Shown: in pieces, positions 25,297 to 34,328 of the stretch
Numbering within the stretch: position 1 is the first letter of the stretch
Layout: each line of letters opens with the position of its first letter
Source of the DNA: JADJLQ01 sp034439915
GTDB taxonomy: Bacteria; Bacteroidota; Bacteroidia; Chitinophagales; Saprospiraceae
Assembly: GCA_034439915.1 (NCBI GenBank)
Contig: JAWXBI010000101.1
Coordinates: 6,657 to 70,656, forward strand
Length of the DNA stretch: 64,000 nt
Direction of reading: 5' to 3'
Notes under the pieces: model-generated
The model's database searches: none
Told to the model about the DNA's origin: nothing
Seen by the model: only the letters and a program-made list of their open reading frames with translations
Program-made: the position numbers and the translations under genes

Positions 25297-26478
25297 ATGG
25301 AAGACTCATCAAAATACGAATCCAGAGGGGTATCCAGCGATAAAAAAGAGGTACACCAGGCTATCCGGAAGCTGGATCAGGGTTTGTTTGCCAATACATT
25401 TTGCAAAATACTGGCCGACCCTTTTTCTGTTGATCCGGAAACCATCATGATGTTGCATGCTGATACTGCCGGGACAAAAACCATTTTAGCCTATCTCTAC
25501 TGGAAAGAAACCGGTGACCTCAATATATGGAAAGGAATTGCACAAGACGCTCTGGTGATGAACCTGGACGATATGGCTTGTAGTGCACCTGTCAATCAGT
25601 TTGTAATTTCCAATACCATACTGCGGAATAAAAAATTAATTCCGGGACAGGTCCTCGAAGCAATAATAGACGGTACCATGGAATTTGCTAATACGCTGAA
25701 AGCTTACGGCATCGTTCTCCACCATGCAGGGGGAGAGACCGCTGATGTCGGTGATGTGGTGCGTACCCTTGATGTTGGATTTACTGCCTATAGTTCGCTT
25801 AAAAAGTCTTCCGTTTTTGAAATTAATATTCAACCCGGTGACCTGGTATTGGGTATAGGTTCTTCCGGGCAATCTGTATATGAAACGGATTACAACAGTG
25901 GGATTGCATGCAATGGACTTACCAGTGCAAGACATGACCTGCTTTCCAATTATTACCGGCAACATTTTCCGGAGACCTTTGATACCGGTATTGATCCGGC
26001 GTTGGTGTATTCGGGGACCGCTCGAATGACTGATCCCGTAAAACTTGAAAACAACCTCCATACCACCATTGGACAGATGCTGCTTTCCCCCACCCGTACC
26101 TTTTTGCCTTTACTTTATCCTATGCTAAAAGGCGATACTCAAGGATTACATGGTATTATACATTGTACAGGAGGTGCTCATTCTAAAGTATTAAAATTTG
26201 CAAAAGGGGTAAGGATTGTCAAAAACAATTTGCCAACTCCTCCTTTAATTTTTGATTTAATCGGAAAATCCAGCGGGGCTTCTTTATCCGAGATGTACAA
26301 CGTTTATAATATGGGTACCCGCCTCGAGATTTATGGTACGGAAACCTGTCTGAGTGGTATTCAAATACTTGCCAATAGCCTGGGATTGCCCAATCGTATA
26401 ATCGGAAGAGTAGATTCTTCCCCGGATACAGAAGTGGTCATGGAATATGAAGACCAGACCTGGACCTATTCAAAATAG
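25297..26478 (+). CDS. purM: Phosphoribosylformylglycinamidine cyclo-ligase
   Basis: AIR synthetase, the fifth step of purine synthesis, 393 residues. ATP-binding and PurM-fold features are HADTAGTKTILAYLYW, DMACSAPVNQFVISNTI, GETADVGDVVR, and IHCTGGAHSKVLKF near residue 290. The chain is longer than the E. coli enzyme (about 345), as is usual in Bacteroidota, where this AIR-synthase-like form is common. It follows the MATE gene on the same strand; the neighbours do not belong to purine synthesis. Confidence 0.9.
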   Translation: MEDSSKYESRGVSSDKKEVHQAIRKLDQGLFANTFCKILADPFSVDPETIMMLHADTAGTKTILAYLYWKETGDLNIWKGIAQDALVMNLDDMACSAPVNQFVISNTILRNKKLIPGQVLEAIIDGTMEFANTLKAYGIVLHHAGGETADVGDVVRTLDVGFTAYSSLKKSSVFEINIQPGDLVLGIGSSGQSVYETDYNSGIACNGLTSARHDLLSNYYRQHFPETFDTGIDPALVYSGTARMTDPVKLENNLHTTIGQMLLSPTRTFLPLLYPMLKGDTQGLHGIIHCTGGAHSKVLKFAKGVRIVKNNLPTPPLIFDLIGKSSGASLSEMYNVYNMGTRLEIYGTETCLSGIQILANSLGLPNRIIGRVDSSPDTEVVMEYEDQTWTYSK

Positions 26479-26497
26479 TTTATTTTGTCGCTGAGGA

Positions 26498-26929
26498 TCA
26501 GGCTTTAGGAGCCTCTGCTGCAGGTGCAGGATCCGCTGGTGGAGTTGTTGCTGGTGTTTCAGGTAGCGGATCTTCTTTAGACCAAAGGTCGTCCGCTTTA
26601 TCTTTAGCTTTATCCCAGAGATCTTCTGCTTTATCGGCTACTTTTTCACCCAATTCTTTAGCATCTTCTGCCAGGTCACCTGCTTTATCTACCGCTTTAT
26701 CCCACAGGTCATCTGCCTTATCCGCTACTTTAGACCCGAATTCTTTGGCGTCATGGGCAAAATCGGCTGCCTTGGCTTTAGCGGAATCGAGGGCCGCTTT
26801 TACTTTGGGGTCTTCCATAAAATCCTCCGCCTTATCCTTAGCGGCTTCAAGAGCGACTTCTGCTTTGTCGACAATTTCTTCTCCGACTTTCTTGGCTTTG
26901 CCAAAAAGATTGTTTAAAAAATTTTTCAT
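26498..26929 (-). CDS. LEA-like amphipathic repeat protein
   Basis: A 143-residue protein made almost wholly of Ala, Lys, Asp and Glu helices with an 11-residue periodicity (KAxDxAxD). Residues about 61-118 contain two near-identical 29-residue repeats, each with KVADKA and DDLWDKA or EDLWDKA. The tail is Pro/Ala-rich. No signal peptide. It resembles group 3 LEA and apolipoprotein-like proteins, which fold on drying or on membranes, or YtxH-like stress proteins. A TATCTTTG -7 element lies upstream at 26966-26959. The role (stress or membrane protection) is inference. Confidence 0.75.
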   Translation of the reverse strand: MKNFLNNLFGKAKKVGEEIVDKAEVALEAAKDKAEDFMEDPKVKAALDSAKAKAADFAHDAKEFGSKVADKADDLWDKAVDKAGDLAEDAKELGEKVADKAEDLWDKAKDKADDLWSKEDPLPETPATTPPADPAPAAEAPKA

Positions 26930-27095
26930 ATATAGATTAGTTTAATATCGATTTCAAACAAAGATAGCGCTAAGATTAGTTATTTTGTGCAACGATTTTA
27001 AGTGGATGAAGACCTGTTGGGCCAGGTTATTTTTATCGAAATCGAAGTGCTGTCCGTTTTATCATTTTCCCTAAATCTCCCTAAAAGAAATACCT

Positions 27096-28748
27096 GTGAC
27101 AAACAAAGAAATTGCCTTGTCCTTCGACCTGTTAGCCAGGATCATGGAGTTACACCAGGAAAACCCATTTAAAATCCGGTCATATCAGAATGCCTATCTC
27201 GTTTTGCGTAAAATGGATAAACCTTTTGGAGAGTATACGCTTGAAGAATTAATGGAAATCAAAGGGATTGGTGAAGCGATTGCAGAGAAGATACAAAGTC
27301 TGGTGCGCACCGGCCATATGCCCACGTTGGATAAATACCTGACTCAAACGCCTCCTGGTGTCGTTGAAATGCTGAAGTTACAAGGGCTGGGACCTAAAAA
27401 AATAGAAATTATCTGGAAAGAACTGGGGATAGAGTCTCCCGGTGAATTATTATATGCCTGCACCGAAAACCGGTTGGTTGAATTAAAAGGTTTTGGTGAA
27501 AAGACACAACAAAAGGCGATAGAAGCTATTGGTTTTTTGCAGTCAAATCAGGGAAAATATCTTTTTACCCAAGCCAGTTTCCACGCCAATCAAATTATTG
27601 AAAAGACCAATGCACTTCAAAAATCCTCCCGGTCCATAGTTACCGGGCCACTGAGAAGAGGAGTGTTTGTGGTGGAGCGGGCCGAAATATTAACTACCTG
27701 TGAAAAACCCGAATTAGCCCGGCTTACAGAATTTGGCCTGCAATGGGCCTTCCAGGGAGATTCTTATTGGGATGGGATCTGGAATGAATTACTAGCTGTT
27801 CGGTTTCATTTTGTCGATGACGCGGGCTGGATATCCAGACTGGTAGAGACTACCGGCCCTGAAACATATATTGAGCGGTTTAAAGATATTGACCTTAGGC
27901 TGGATTCACTCGCTGAAGAAGCGTTCTTTATTGCCCCGGGTTTACCCTACCTCAGTCCCGAGCTTCGCGATATCCCGGAATCGTATGGTTATAACCAGGT
28001 ACACCTTGATCAATTGGTAAAGCCTCAGGATATCAGGGGTGTAATTCATTGTCATTCGACATTTAGTGACGGTATTCACAGTTTGGCTGAAATGGCTGTT
28101 GCTGCAAAACAAATGGGTTATTCTTATATGGTCATAACGGATCATTCCCAGGCGGCGGTCTATGCTAAAGGAATGAACCCGGATCGGTTATATGCCCAAT
28201 GGGAAGAAATCGATCAGCTCAACCAAACTGCGGAGGATTTTTATTTATTAAAGGGTATTGAATGCGATATTCTTAGCGACGGTTCTTTGGATTATTCTAC
28301 TGAAATTTTAGAAAAGTTTGACCTGGTCATTGCAAGCATACATTCTGGTTTTCAGATGGATGAAGAAAGGGCTACACGAAGGATGATCAAGGCCATCGAA
28401 AATCCGTTTACCCATATCATTGGCCATCCAACAGGAAGATTGTTATTGACCCGGGAAGGCTATCCTCTCGATTTTGTCAAAATTATCGATGCCTGCAAGG
28501 CCAACCAAGTTGCCATTGAATTGAATGCCAACCCTCAGCGACTTGATCTGCATTATTCTTTTATTCCCCGTTGTGTTGATCAGGGGGTATATGTCTCTAT
28601 TAATCCGGATGCGCACAATCGCAGTGCAATCGCTGATATTAGTTACGGGGTGATTGCAGCGCGTAAGGGATTATTGCCTAAATCACGATGCTTGAATACT
28701 TTAAGTAAAGATGAATTGATGAAGTTTTGCAAAAAACTGAGGATATAA
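27096..28748 (+). CDS. PolX/PHP protein with degenerate polymerase site
   Basis: Homologue of bacterial PolX (family X DNA polymerase plus PHP exonuclease), 550 residues. Two helix-hairpin-helix stretches (MEIKGIGEAIAEKI near 53, LQGLGPKKIEIIWKELGI near 95) bind DNA. Where active PolX has GS-x-RR-x5-GD-x-D, this protein reads GPLRRGVFVVERAEIL (184-199): the Ser is Pro and the two metal-binding Asp are Arg and Glu. The C-terminal PHP domain keeps its metal ligands: HCHSTFSDG, TDHS, GIECDI, ASIHSG, GHPTGR and NPDAH. It is therefore probably a PHP 3'-5' nuclease or phosphatase guided by HhH motifs rather than a polymerase. The start is GTG. Confidence 0.85.
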   Translation: MTNKEIALSFDLLARIMELHQENPFKIRSYQNAYLVLRKMDKPFGEYTLEELMEIKGIGEAIAEKIQSLVRTGHMPTLDKYLTQTPPGVVEMLKLQGLGPKKIEIIWKELGIESPGELLYACTENRLVELKGFGEKTQQKAIEAIGFLQSNQGKYLFTQASFHANQIIEKTNALQKSSRSIVTGPLRRGVFVVERAEILTTCEKPELARLTEFGLQWAFQGDSYWDGIWNELLAVRFHFVDDAGWISRLVETTGPETYIERFKDIDLRLDSLAEEAFFIAPGLPYLSPELRDIPESYGYNQVHLDQLVKPQDIRGVIHCHSTFSDGIHSLAEMAVAAKQMGYSYMVITDHSQAAVYAKGMNPDRLYAQWEEIDQLNQTAEDFYLLKGIECDILSDGSLDYSTEILEKFDLVIASIHSGFQMDEERATRRMIKAIENPFTHIIGHPTGRLLLTREGYPLDFVKIIDACKANQVAIELNANPQRLDLHYSFIPRCVDQGVYVSINPDAHNRSAIADISYGVIAARKGLLPKSRCLNTLSKDELMKFCKKLRI

Positions 28749-28831
28749 CTAAGCTGATTAAGAAATATACCCATTTCTTTTGTTTTCCCCCATCAATTCA
28801 TAAATAGAAACAGGGGATTATTCCGGGATTA

Positions 28832-29242
28832 TTAATTGTTAGATTTGGTGAATTCGTAGTTGTATAAATCACAGCAAGGCTCTGAGAGAAAAAGGTTGCC
28901 TGATTTTTCCTTTTCGAATTTCTTTTCTTTGATATTTAAGAAACCATCTGCCAGGGTAACAGCACCGGTTATTTTAAAAGTATCCGGTTCAGTGCTGTTC
29001 GGAGTCAGGACATAGGTGCCGTTGTAAATACTGGTTTTGTTTTTCAACAAATCAAAATGTGTTTTATCAAAACGGATTGCATCGAAATTGGCTTGGTAGC
29101 CGCCGCCGGTTATACCACCTGTGATTGCGACCAGGTTCCAGGTCCCTACAATTCCGGACACATCTTCGGTATTTGCGGATTTTTCGCAGGAAATCCAGGA
29201 AATACTTCCCAGGATGAGTAAAGTTTTTAATAGATTTTTCAT
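28832..29242 (-). CDS. Small lipocalin-like lipoprotein, unknown
   Basis: A 136-residue predicted lipoprotein: hydrophobic leader with lipobox WISC (Cys20), then VGTWNLVAITGG, typical of lipocalin-like or META-like small beta-barrel domains of Bacteroidota, and alternating strands up to the C-terminus, with a CC pair near the end. No ligand can be inferred. An 8-bp inverted repeat (GAACCCAA/TTGGGTTC, 29256-29282) lies upstream without a T-run. Confidence 0.65.
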   Translation of the reverse strand: MKNLLKTLLILGSISWISCEKSANTEDVSGIVGTWNLVAITGGITGGGYQANFDAIRFDKTHFDLLKNKTSIYNGTYVLTPNSTEPDTFKITGAVTLADGFLNIKEKKFEKEKSGNLFLSEPCCDLYNYEFTKSNN

Positions 29243-29311
29243 ATATAAGTAGACGAACCCAATCCGGGTGAAGTTGGGTTCTCTTTCATTTTAACTAAAC
29301 TTTAGATCTTT

Positions 29312-30673
29312 TTATTTTTGTGCAGCCGGAGATAATAAGCCTGCCGGTTTCCATTGGTCGGCATAGTCCAGGGCCAGATTACACAAAGTCCTTACCCCAG
29401 TCTTCATTCCACTGTCATCCACATAAAAATCAGGGGTATGGTGTGGGGCCGCTTTGGCCGGGTCTGACCCTTTGGGCATTCCACCTAAAAAAAGGAATAA
29501 AGCAGGTACTCTAAGAGCATACATAGAAAAATCTTCAGCGCCCATCACGGCTTTGGTCAGGTGTACATTATTTATTCCAGCTACTTTCTGCAGGGTTGGG
29601 AGCATTTGGGCGGTCAGTCCTGGATCATTGAATGTGACGGGATTACCGATTATAATCTCAGTTTCTGCCACAGTCCCCATGCTTTCGGCAATTTTGGTGA
29701 CGGTCAACCGGATTTTATCATGGATGATTTTTTGCATTTCTTTATCCAGAGTCCGGATAGTACCAGTAAGTTCAGCTTCTTCAGGGATAATATTGTTTCG
29801 TACTCCGGCATGAAAGGTTGCCACAGTCACCACCGCAGCTTCTTTGGTCAGGTCTGTTTGCCGGCTGACTATAGTTTGTAGTCCCATGACGATCTGAGCC
29901 CCAACCACCACCGGATCAATTCCGTTCCAGGGCATAGAACCATGAACTTGTTTCCCTTTTACCCTGATTTTCAGAATATCACTGGCAGCCATTGATCCAC
30001 CTGGCTTATAATTGATATGTCCAACTTCGGTGGATGAATTGATGTGCAACCCGAAAGCAACATCGACGGCAGGATTTTCCATCAATCCCTCTTTGATCAT
30101 CAGTGAAGCCCCTCCTTCTTCTCCTGCAGGCGGGCCCTCTTCAGCAGGCTGGAATACCAGTTTAATGTTCCCTTTGATCTGATCTCTTATGGAATTTAAA
30201 ATTTTTGCAGCCCCCATCAGCATGGCGGTATGGGTATCGTGGCCGCAGGCATGCATGACCCCGACGTTCATCCCCTGATACAGGTCTTTTTTGACGGACT
30301 TCCAGGGTAGATCAACCCTTTCGGTTACCGGCAAACCATCGATATCGGCACGAAGTAATATCGTAGGGCCAGGTTTACCCCCTTTGATCAATCCTACTAC
30401 TCCTGTTTTGCCTACTCCGGTTTTATTTTCAATGCCTATTGAATTGAGGTATTTGGCAATGTATTCTCCGGTTTTAAATTCACGGTTACTCAATTCGGCA
30501 TTTTCGTGTAACCAATGCCTCATTTCTATAATCTGAGGGTCTACTTCCTCCGCCATTTTATCCACTACCGTCCGGATATCCATGACAGGTGGGGGAGTGG
30601 ATTTAGATTTTTTTTGGCCCAGGGCAGGGAAAACAAGCAACATCCCTAGGAAGAGTAAATGGATTGGTTTCAT
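29312..30673 (-). CDS. M20 family amidohydrolase, exported
   Basis: Metal-dependent amidohydrolase of the M20D group (N-acyl or hippurate hydrolase, IAA-amino-acid hydrolase-like), 453 residues. The signal peptide ends at about residue 19 (FPALGQ). Metal ligands are in GVMHACGHDTHTAMLMG, EEGGASLMI, FGLHINS and the C-terminal MGAEDFSMY with PHHTPDF. A dimerisation domain lies between about 230 and 340. It probably removes acyl groups from amino acids or small peptides in the periplasm. Confidence 0.92.
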   Translation of the reverse strand: MKPIHLLFLGMLLVFPALGQKKSKSTPPPVMDIRTVVDKMAEEVDPQIIEMRHWLHENAELSNREFKTGEYIAKYLNSIGIENKTGVGKTGVVGLIKGGKPGPTILLRADIDGLPVTERVDLPWKSVKKDLYQGMNVGVMHACGHDTHTAMLMGAAKILNSIRDQIKGNIKLVFQPAEEGPPAGEEGGASLMIKEGLMENPAVDVAFGLHINSSTEVGHINYKPGGSMAASDILKIRVKGKQVHGSMPWNGIDPVVVGAQIVMGLQTIVSRQTDLTKEAAVVTVATFHAGVRNNIIPEEAELTGTIRTLDKEMQKIIHDKIRLTVTKIAESMGTVAETEIIIGNPVTFNDPGLTAQMLPTLQKVAGINNVHLTKAVMGAEDFSMYALRVPALFLFLGGMPKGSDPAKAAPHHTPDFYVDDSGMKTGVRTLCNLALDYADQWKPAGLLSPAAQK

Positions 30674-30710
30674 TCTACGTATTATATTTAAGTGACGAAT
30701 TTAAGCATTC

Positions 30711-31154
30711 ATGAAGTTATATCAAATAGAATTTGGTACCCCTGAGTACGATGAAACCGTGCGAATGAGATATGCTGTGCTCCGGGAGCCTTTGGGGCTT
30801 GATTTCAGCATAGAGATGCTGGAAGAGGAATTTGCCGATATCCACTTAGCCTTATATGATGATTATTCCAACCTGATTGCCTGTCTGGTACTTAGTCCTC
30901 AAAACCAGGTCCAGATTAAGATGCGCCAGGTTGCGGTCTTGCCAGGAAAACAAAAATCCGGTGCAGGATCCGCTCTGGTTAAATTTAGTGAAACGTGGAG
31001 CGCCCGGGCCGGTTATTCCGAAATGATCATGCATGCAAGAGAAACCGCGGTAAGTTTTTATGAAAAACTGGGCTATAAAAAATCAGGTAAACGATTCGAA
31101 GAAGTTTCTATTCCGCATTGGTTTATGAAAAAAGAATTGATTAGTAAACAGTAA
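30711..31154 (+). CDS. GNAT family N-acetyltransferase
   Basis: A 147-residue acetyltransferase. VQIKMRQVAVLPGKQKSGAGSALVKFSE holds strand 4 and the acetyl-CoA-binding loop (Q-x-x-G-x-G/A form), and AVSFYEKLGYKKSGKRFEE is the usual C-terminal strand. The substrate is unknown. Divergent from the M20 gene. The 242 bases that follow (31155-31396) hold no gene or clear repeat. Confidence 0.85.
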   Translation: MKLYQIEFGTPEYDETVRMRYAVLREPLGLDFSIEMLEEEFADIHLALYDDYSNLIACLVLSPQNQVQIKMRQVAVLPGKQKSGAGSALVKFSETWSARAGYSEMIMHARETAVSFYEKLGYKKSGKRFEEVSIPHWFMKKELISKQ

Positions 31155-31396
31155 ACAATAGTCAATAGTAGATCGTAAATGAATGTGGTTTAATTAACGA
31201 TTCTTTCTAAGTGAATATCTCTTTTCCAATCTTCCTACGACCGATTCTATAGTTCAATGAAAGAATAAGAGCATGAACCACTTTAGATCATAGAACTCAG
31301 CAAAGCTTAGGTGGTCACTTAACATTTAATCAAAACGACATAGCATCATATCCTCATCCGATGCTTCATAAAATGACATCCGTTGCTTCCTCGTCA

Positions 31397-33121
31397 TCAA
31401 TTCTGCTTCTCCCATCTTTGTGCATGGTCATCCCCCCGGGGATCAGCAGCTCCCTCCAGGCGGTGATCTGACCTTACAAGGACTGCATCGACCAGGCCTA
31501 TGGATTTTATCTCCCGAAATCGATGACCCATCATCTCTAATTGTTTTTTCAGATTAGGATCAAATGCAGAGGCCTCTGCCATTATTTCATCTGGTAACCA
31601 CTGATGGTGGAAACGGCTGGCTGCCACGGCATCGCTCATCGACATATCCCATTCGATTACATTCAGGATAACCTGAAAAACAGAAGTAATGATGGTACTG
31701 CCTCCCGGACTTCCTAGGACCATAAATAGTTTTCCGTTTTTTTCCACTATGGTTGGTGTCATACTACTGAGCATTCGTTTTGACGGTTCAATGGCGTTGG
31801 CTGCTGCACCGATCAGGCCAAACATATTGGGTACACCTGGTTTTACACTGAAATCATCCATTTCATTGTTCAGAAAAAAACCGGCATGGTCAACGACCAC
31901 CTTACTCCCGAAATTCCCATTTAACGTAGTGGTCACCGAGACCGCATTACCGTCCTGGTCAATGATGGACAGATGCGTGGTTTCAAAATGTTCCAGGGCT
32001 ATTTTAAAATTACCCGCATAGATGCTCGTGCTCTTTGAAGCACTGTCCGGGTTAAAATCCTGCAGGCGGTATTTTATGTATTTGGGATCCAGTAAACTAT
32101 CCTGCGGAACCGGGTAAAAGTCGATATCGCCGAGGTACTGTGAACGGTCTGCATAAACTCTTCGTTCGATTTCAGTCATCAGGTGTATGGTGCGTAAGTC
32201 CCGCTGACCCCATGATCGGATGGGATAGGGTTCTACCATTTTAAGCATCTGGGCCAATGCTATTCCTCCACTGGAAGGAGGTGGCATTGAAATAATTTTA
32301 TACTCTTTGTATTTGGAAACTACCGGCACTCTCCACCGGGAATGATAGGCTTGCAGGTCTTCATGGGTAATGATACCTCCCCCTTGTTTCATTTCCTCTA
32401 CTATTTTTTCGGCCACAGGCCCTTCGTAAAACCCGGCTCTTCCCCGTTCTTGGATTTGTTTAAGCGTCCAGGCCAGGTCTTTTTGAACCAATTTATCTCC
32501 TTGTTTCCAATCATCGGCCCGAATAAACGCAGTTTCCGGCGAATTGAATTTTAAGAAAACTGATTTATTACTATTAAACCTTGAAGCTTCATCGCTCGTT
32601 ATTTCAAATCCGCGACTGGCAAGCCGGATGGCCGGTTCAATGAGAAGGTCAAAATTGAGTTTGCCATATTTTTGATGTGAGGCAATCAAACCATCGACTG
32701 TGCCGGGAACACCAGACGCCAAATGTCCACTCAGGCTCATCGTTGTTGGATTACCATCCTTATCCAGGTACATATCTTTGGAAGCTGCTGCCGGTGCTTT
32801 TTCCCGGTAATCCAGGGTATTTAATTCACCAGTTGCACTTCGATAAATCATAAACCCCCCACCTCCGAGGTTGCCTGCTCTTGGATAAACAACGGCTAAA
32901 GCCAATTGGACAGCTATAGCTGCGTCTACGGCATTACCCCCCTGTTGAAGAATATACATGCCCGCCTGAGAAGCAATAGGATGTGCACTGACTACCATTG
33001 CTTTGTCCGATACTGATTTTTTGACGATGGATGACCAGTAATTTGAAGTCTTTACCGGAGCAGCACATTGATTAAATAAAATCAGGAAAAAACAGGAAAA
33101 AAGGATTGGTTTAATTTTCAT
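31397..33121 (-). CDS. ggt: Gamma-glutamyltransferase, lipoprotein
   Basis: N-terminal nucleophile hydrolase that cleaves gamma-glutamyl bonds of glutathione and similar compounds, 574 residues. The lipobox ends FNQC (Cys19). The large subunit includes QQGGNAVDAAIAVQLALAVVYPRAGNLGGGGFM; autoprocessing exposes the second Thr of FETTHLSIIDQDGNAVSVTTTLNG; the small subunit has MTPTIVEKNGKL and GSPGGSTIITSV. The frame is open back to 33478, but the sequence before 33121 has no leader-like composition and overlaps the divergent gene at 33227, so ATG 33121 is the start. A TATATTTG -7 element lies at 33151-33144. Confidence 0.94.
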   Translation of the reverse strand: MKIKPILFSCFFLILFNQCAAPVKTSNYWSSIVKKSVSDKAMVVSAHPIASQAGMYILQQGGNAVDAAIAVQLALAVVYPRAGNLGGGGFMIYRSATGELNTLDYREKAPAAASKDMYLDKDGNPTTMSLSGHLASGVPGTVDGLIASHQKYGKLNFDLLIEPAIRLASRGFEITSDEASRFNSNKSVFLKFNSPETAFIRADDWKQGDKLVQKDLAWTLKQIQERGRAGFYEGPVAEKIVEEMKQGGGIITHEDLQAYHSRWRVPVVSKYKEYKIISMPPPSSGGIALAQMLKMVEPYPIRSWGQRDLRTIHLMTEIERRVYADRSQYLGDIDFYPVPQDSLLDPKYIKYRLQDFNPDSASKSTSIYAGNFKIALEHFETTHLSIIDQDGNAVSVTTTLNGNFGSKVVVDHAGFFLNNEMDDFSVKPGVPNMFGLIGAAANAIEPSKRMLSSMTPTIVEKNGKLFMVLGSPGGSTIITSVFQVILNVIEWDMSMSDAVAASRFHHQWLPDEIMAEASAFDPNLKKQLEMMGHRFREIKSIGLVDAVLVRSDHRLEGAADPRGDDHAQRWEKQN

Positions 33122-33214
33122 TTTAAGGAATCCGTTATCCTGCCAAATATACACCAGAATAGCTGTTTTCGGGTATAGCCTTCCAAGGAAAGGACAGCAG
33201 AAATCAGATTCACT

Positions 33215-33222
33215 TATCTTTG
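33215..33222 (+). promoter_or_regulatory. -7 promoter element before the PorV/PorQ gene
   Basis: TATCTTTG matches TAnnTTTG and ends four bases before the ATG at 33227, predicting a transcript that begins at or next to the start codon. No clear TTG about 19 bases upstream. Confidence 0.45.
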
Positions 33223-33226
33223 AACC

Positions 33227-34315
33227 ATGAGATGGATAGTATATGCCGCAATAATGTCCCTGCCCATGCTCAGTCTTTCTCAAAGCTCCTATTCCAACGA
33301 GTTTCTTCAGATCGGAGTTGGGGCAAGAGCTCATGGTTTGGCAGGAAGTGTACTGGCTTCCGTAAACGACATCAATGCAGCTTATTGGAATCCGGCGGGC
33401 TTGTCTCATATTCAGGTGCCTTTGCAGTTGGGGGCGATGCATTCTGAGTGGTTTGGAGGTATCGGTAAATATGATCACGTCGGTCTTGCCCGAATGTTGA
33501 ATGCAGAACGGGCTTCAGTTGGCAGTATCAGCTTGATCCGGCTAGCTATTGACCAAATCCCGAATACCCTGAATTTGGTTGCGCCTGATGGTAGTATCCA
33601 ATTTGAAAATGTAAGTGAATTTTCCAGTGCCGATTATGGGTTTTTGTTGACTTATGCGACTGCAATTGGCAAGATCGAACCCAACAAGTCCAACCGGATA
33701 GGTGGTAATGTCAAATTGATCCATCGTTTGATCGGACCTTTTGCGACCGCCTGGGGGTTTGGGGTAGATCTTGGTCTGCAATGGATCAGGGGCCCCTGGC
33801 AGTTTGGGATCAATGGTAGAGATTTGAGTACCACATTTACAGGCTGGAAGTATAGTTTTACTGAGGAACAAAAAATTCAATTGGAAAAAACGGGGAATAT
33901 TATCCCGGTCAGCGCCTTGGAAAAAACATTGCCAAATGTTGGTTTTGGAATACGGTACCGTTTGGGGTCCCTCGAACGCTTTTCGCTGGGCACTGAATTG
34001 GGGCTGCATGTATTTTTCGATGGAAAGAGGAATACTCCTATTGCCAGTGAGTTTGCCAGTGTGGAACCTAAACTGGGCATGGAATTAGCGTATAAAGACA
34101 TCGTTTTTCTCAGGTCAGGATATGGCAATATTCAAAAAATTAAGGATGAATTTGATGTGAACCAATTCAGTACCCGGGGACAGTTGTTTGGAGGGGTAGG
34201 TGTTCATTTTGGCAAAGTGCATATCGACTATGCCTTATCTAATATAGGCAACCTGGCCAAAGAATTAAATTATTCTCACATATTCTCGGCTACTTTAAAT
34301 TTTACAAAAGACTAA
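33227..34315 (+). CDS. PorV/PorQ family outer-membrane protein
   Basis: A 362-residue protein with a signal peptide (about 1-19) and the typical start of the PorV/PorQ (UPF0164) family: FLQIGVGARAHGLAGSVLASVNDINAAYWNPAGLSH, in which the ARA-x-G-x-AG and WNPAGL elements are diagnostic. The remainder is FadL-like beta-barrel strands ending in FSATLNFTKD. PorV shuttles T9SS substrates and PorQ acts in attachment; other paralogues exist with unknown roles. A T9SS cargo with a sorting domain is at 43739-46579. Divergent from ggt. Confidence 0.85.
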   Translation: MRWIVYAAIMSLPMLSLSQSSYSNEFLQIGVGARAHGLAGSVLASVNDINAAYWNPAGLSHIQVPLQLGAMHSEWFGGIGKYDHVGLARMLNAERASVGSISLIRLAIDQIPNTLNLVAPDGSIQFENVSEFSSADYGFLLTYATAIGKIEPNKSNRIGGNVKLIHRLIGPFATAWGFGVDLGLQWIRGPWQFGINGRDLSTTFTGWKYSFTEEQKIQLEKTGNIIPVSALEKTLPNVGFGIRYRLGSLERFSLGTELGLHVFFDGKRNTPIASEFASVEPKLGMELAYKDIVFLRSGYGNIQKIKDEFDVNQFSTRGQLFGGVGVHFGKVHIDYALSNIGNLAKELNYSHIFSATLNFTKD

Positions 34316-34328
34316 TTCTCCCAATTAA

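Noticed and set aside
29256..29282. Inverted repeat GAACCCAA/TTGGGTTC as a terminator
   Set aside because: No T-run follows on either strand, so it does not qualify as an intrinsic terminator.
33122..33478. Upstream extension of the gamma-glutamyltransferase frame
   Set aside because: The extra 119 residues have no leader or domain character, overlap the divergent PorV/PorQ gene and precede a perfect lipoprotein signal beginning at 33121.
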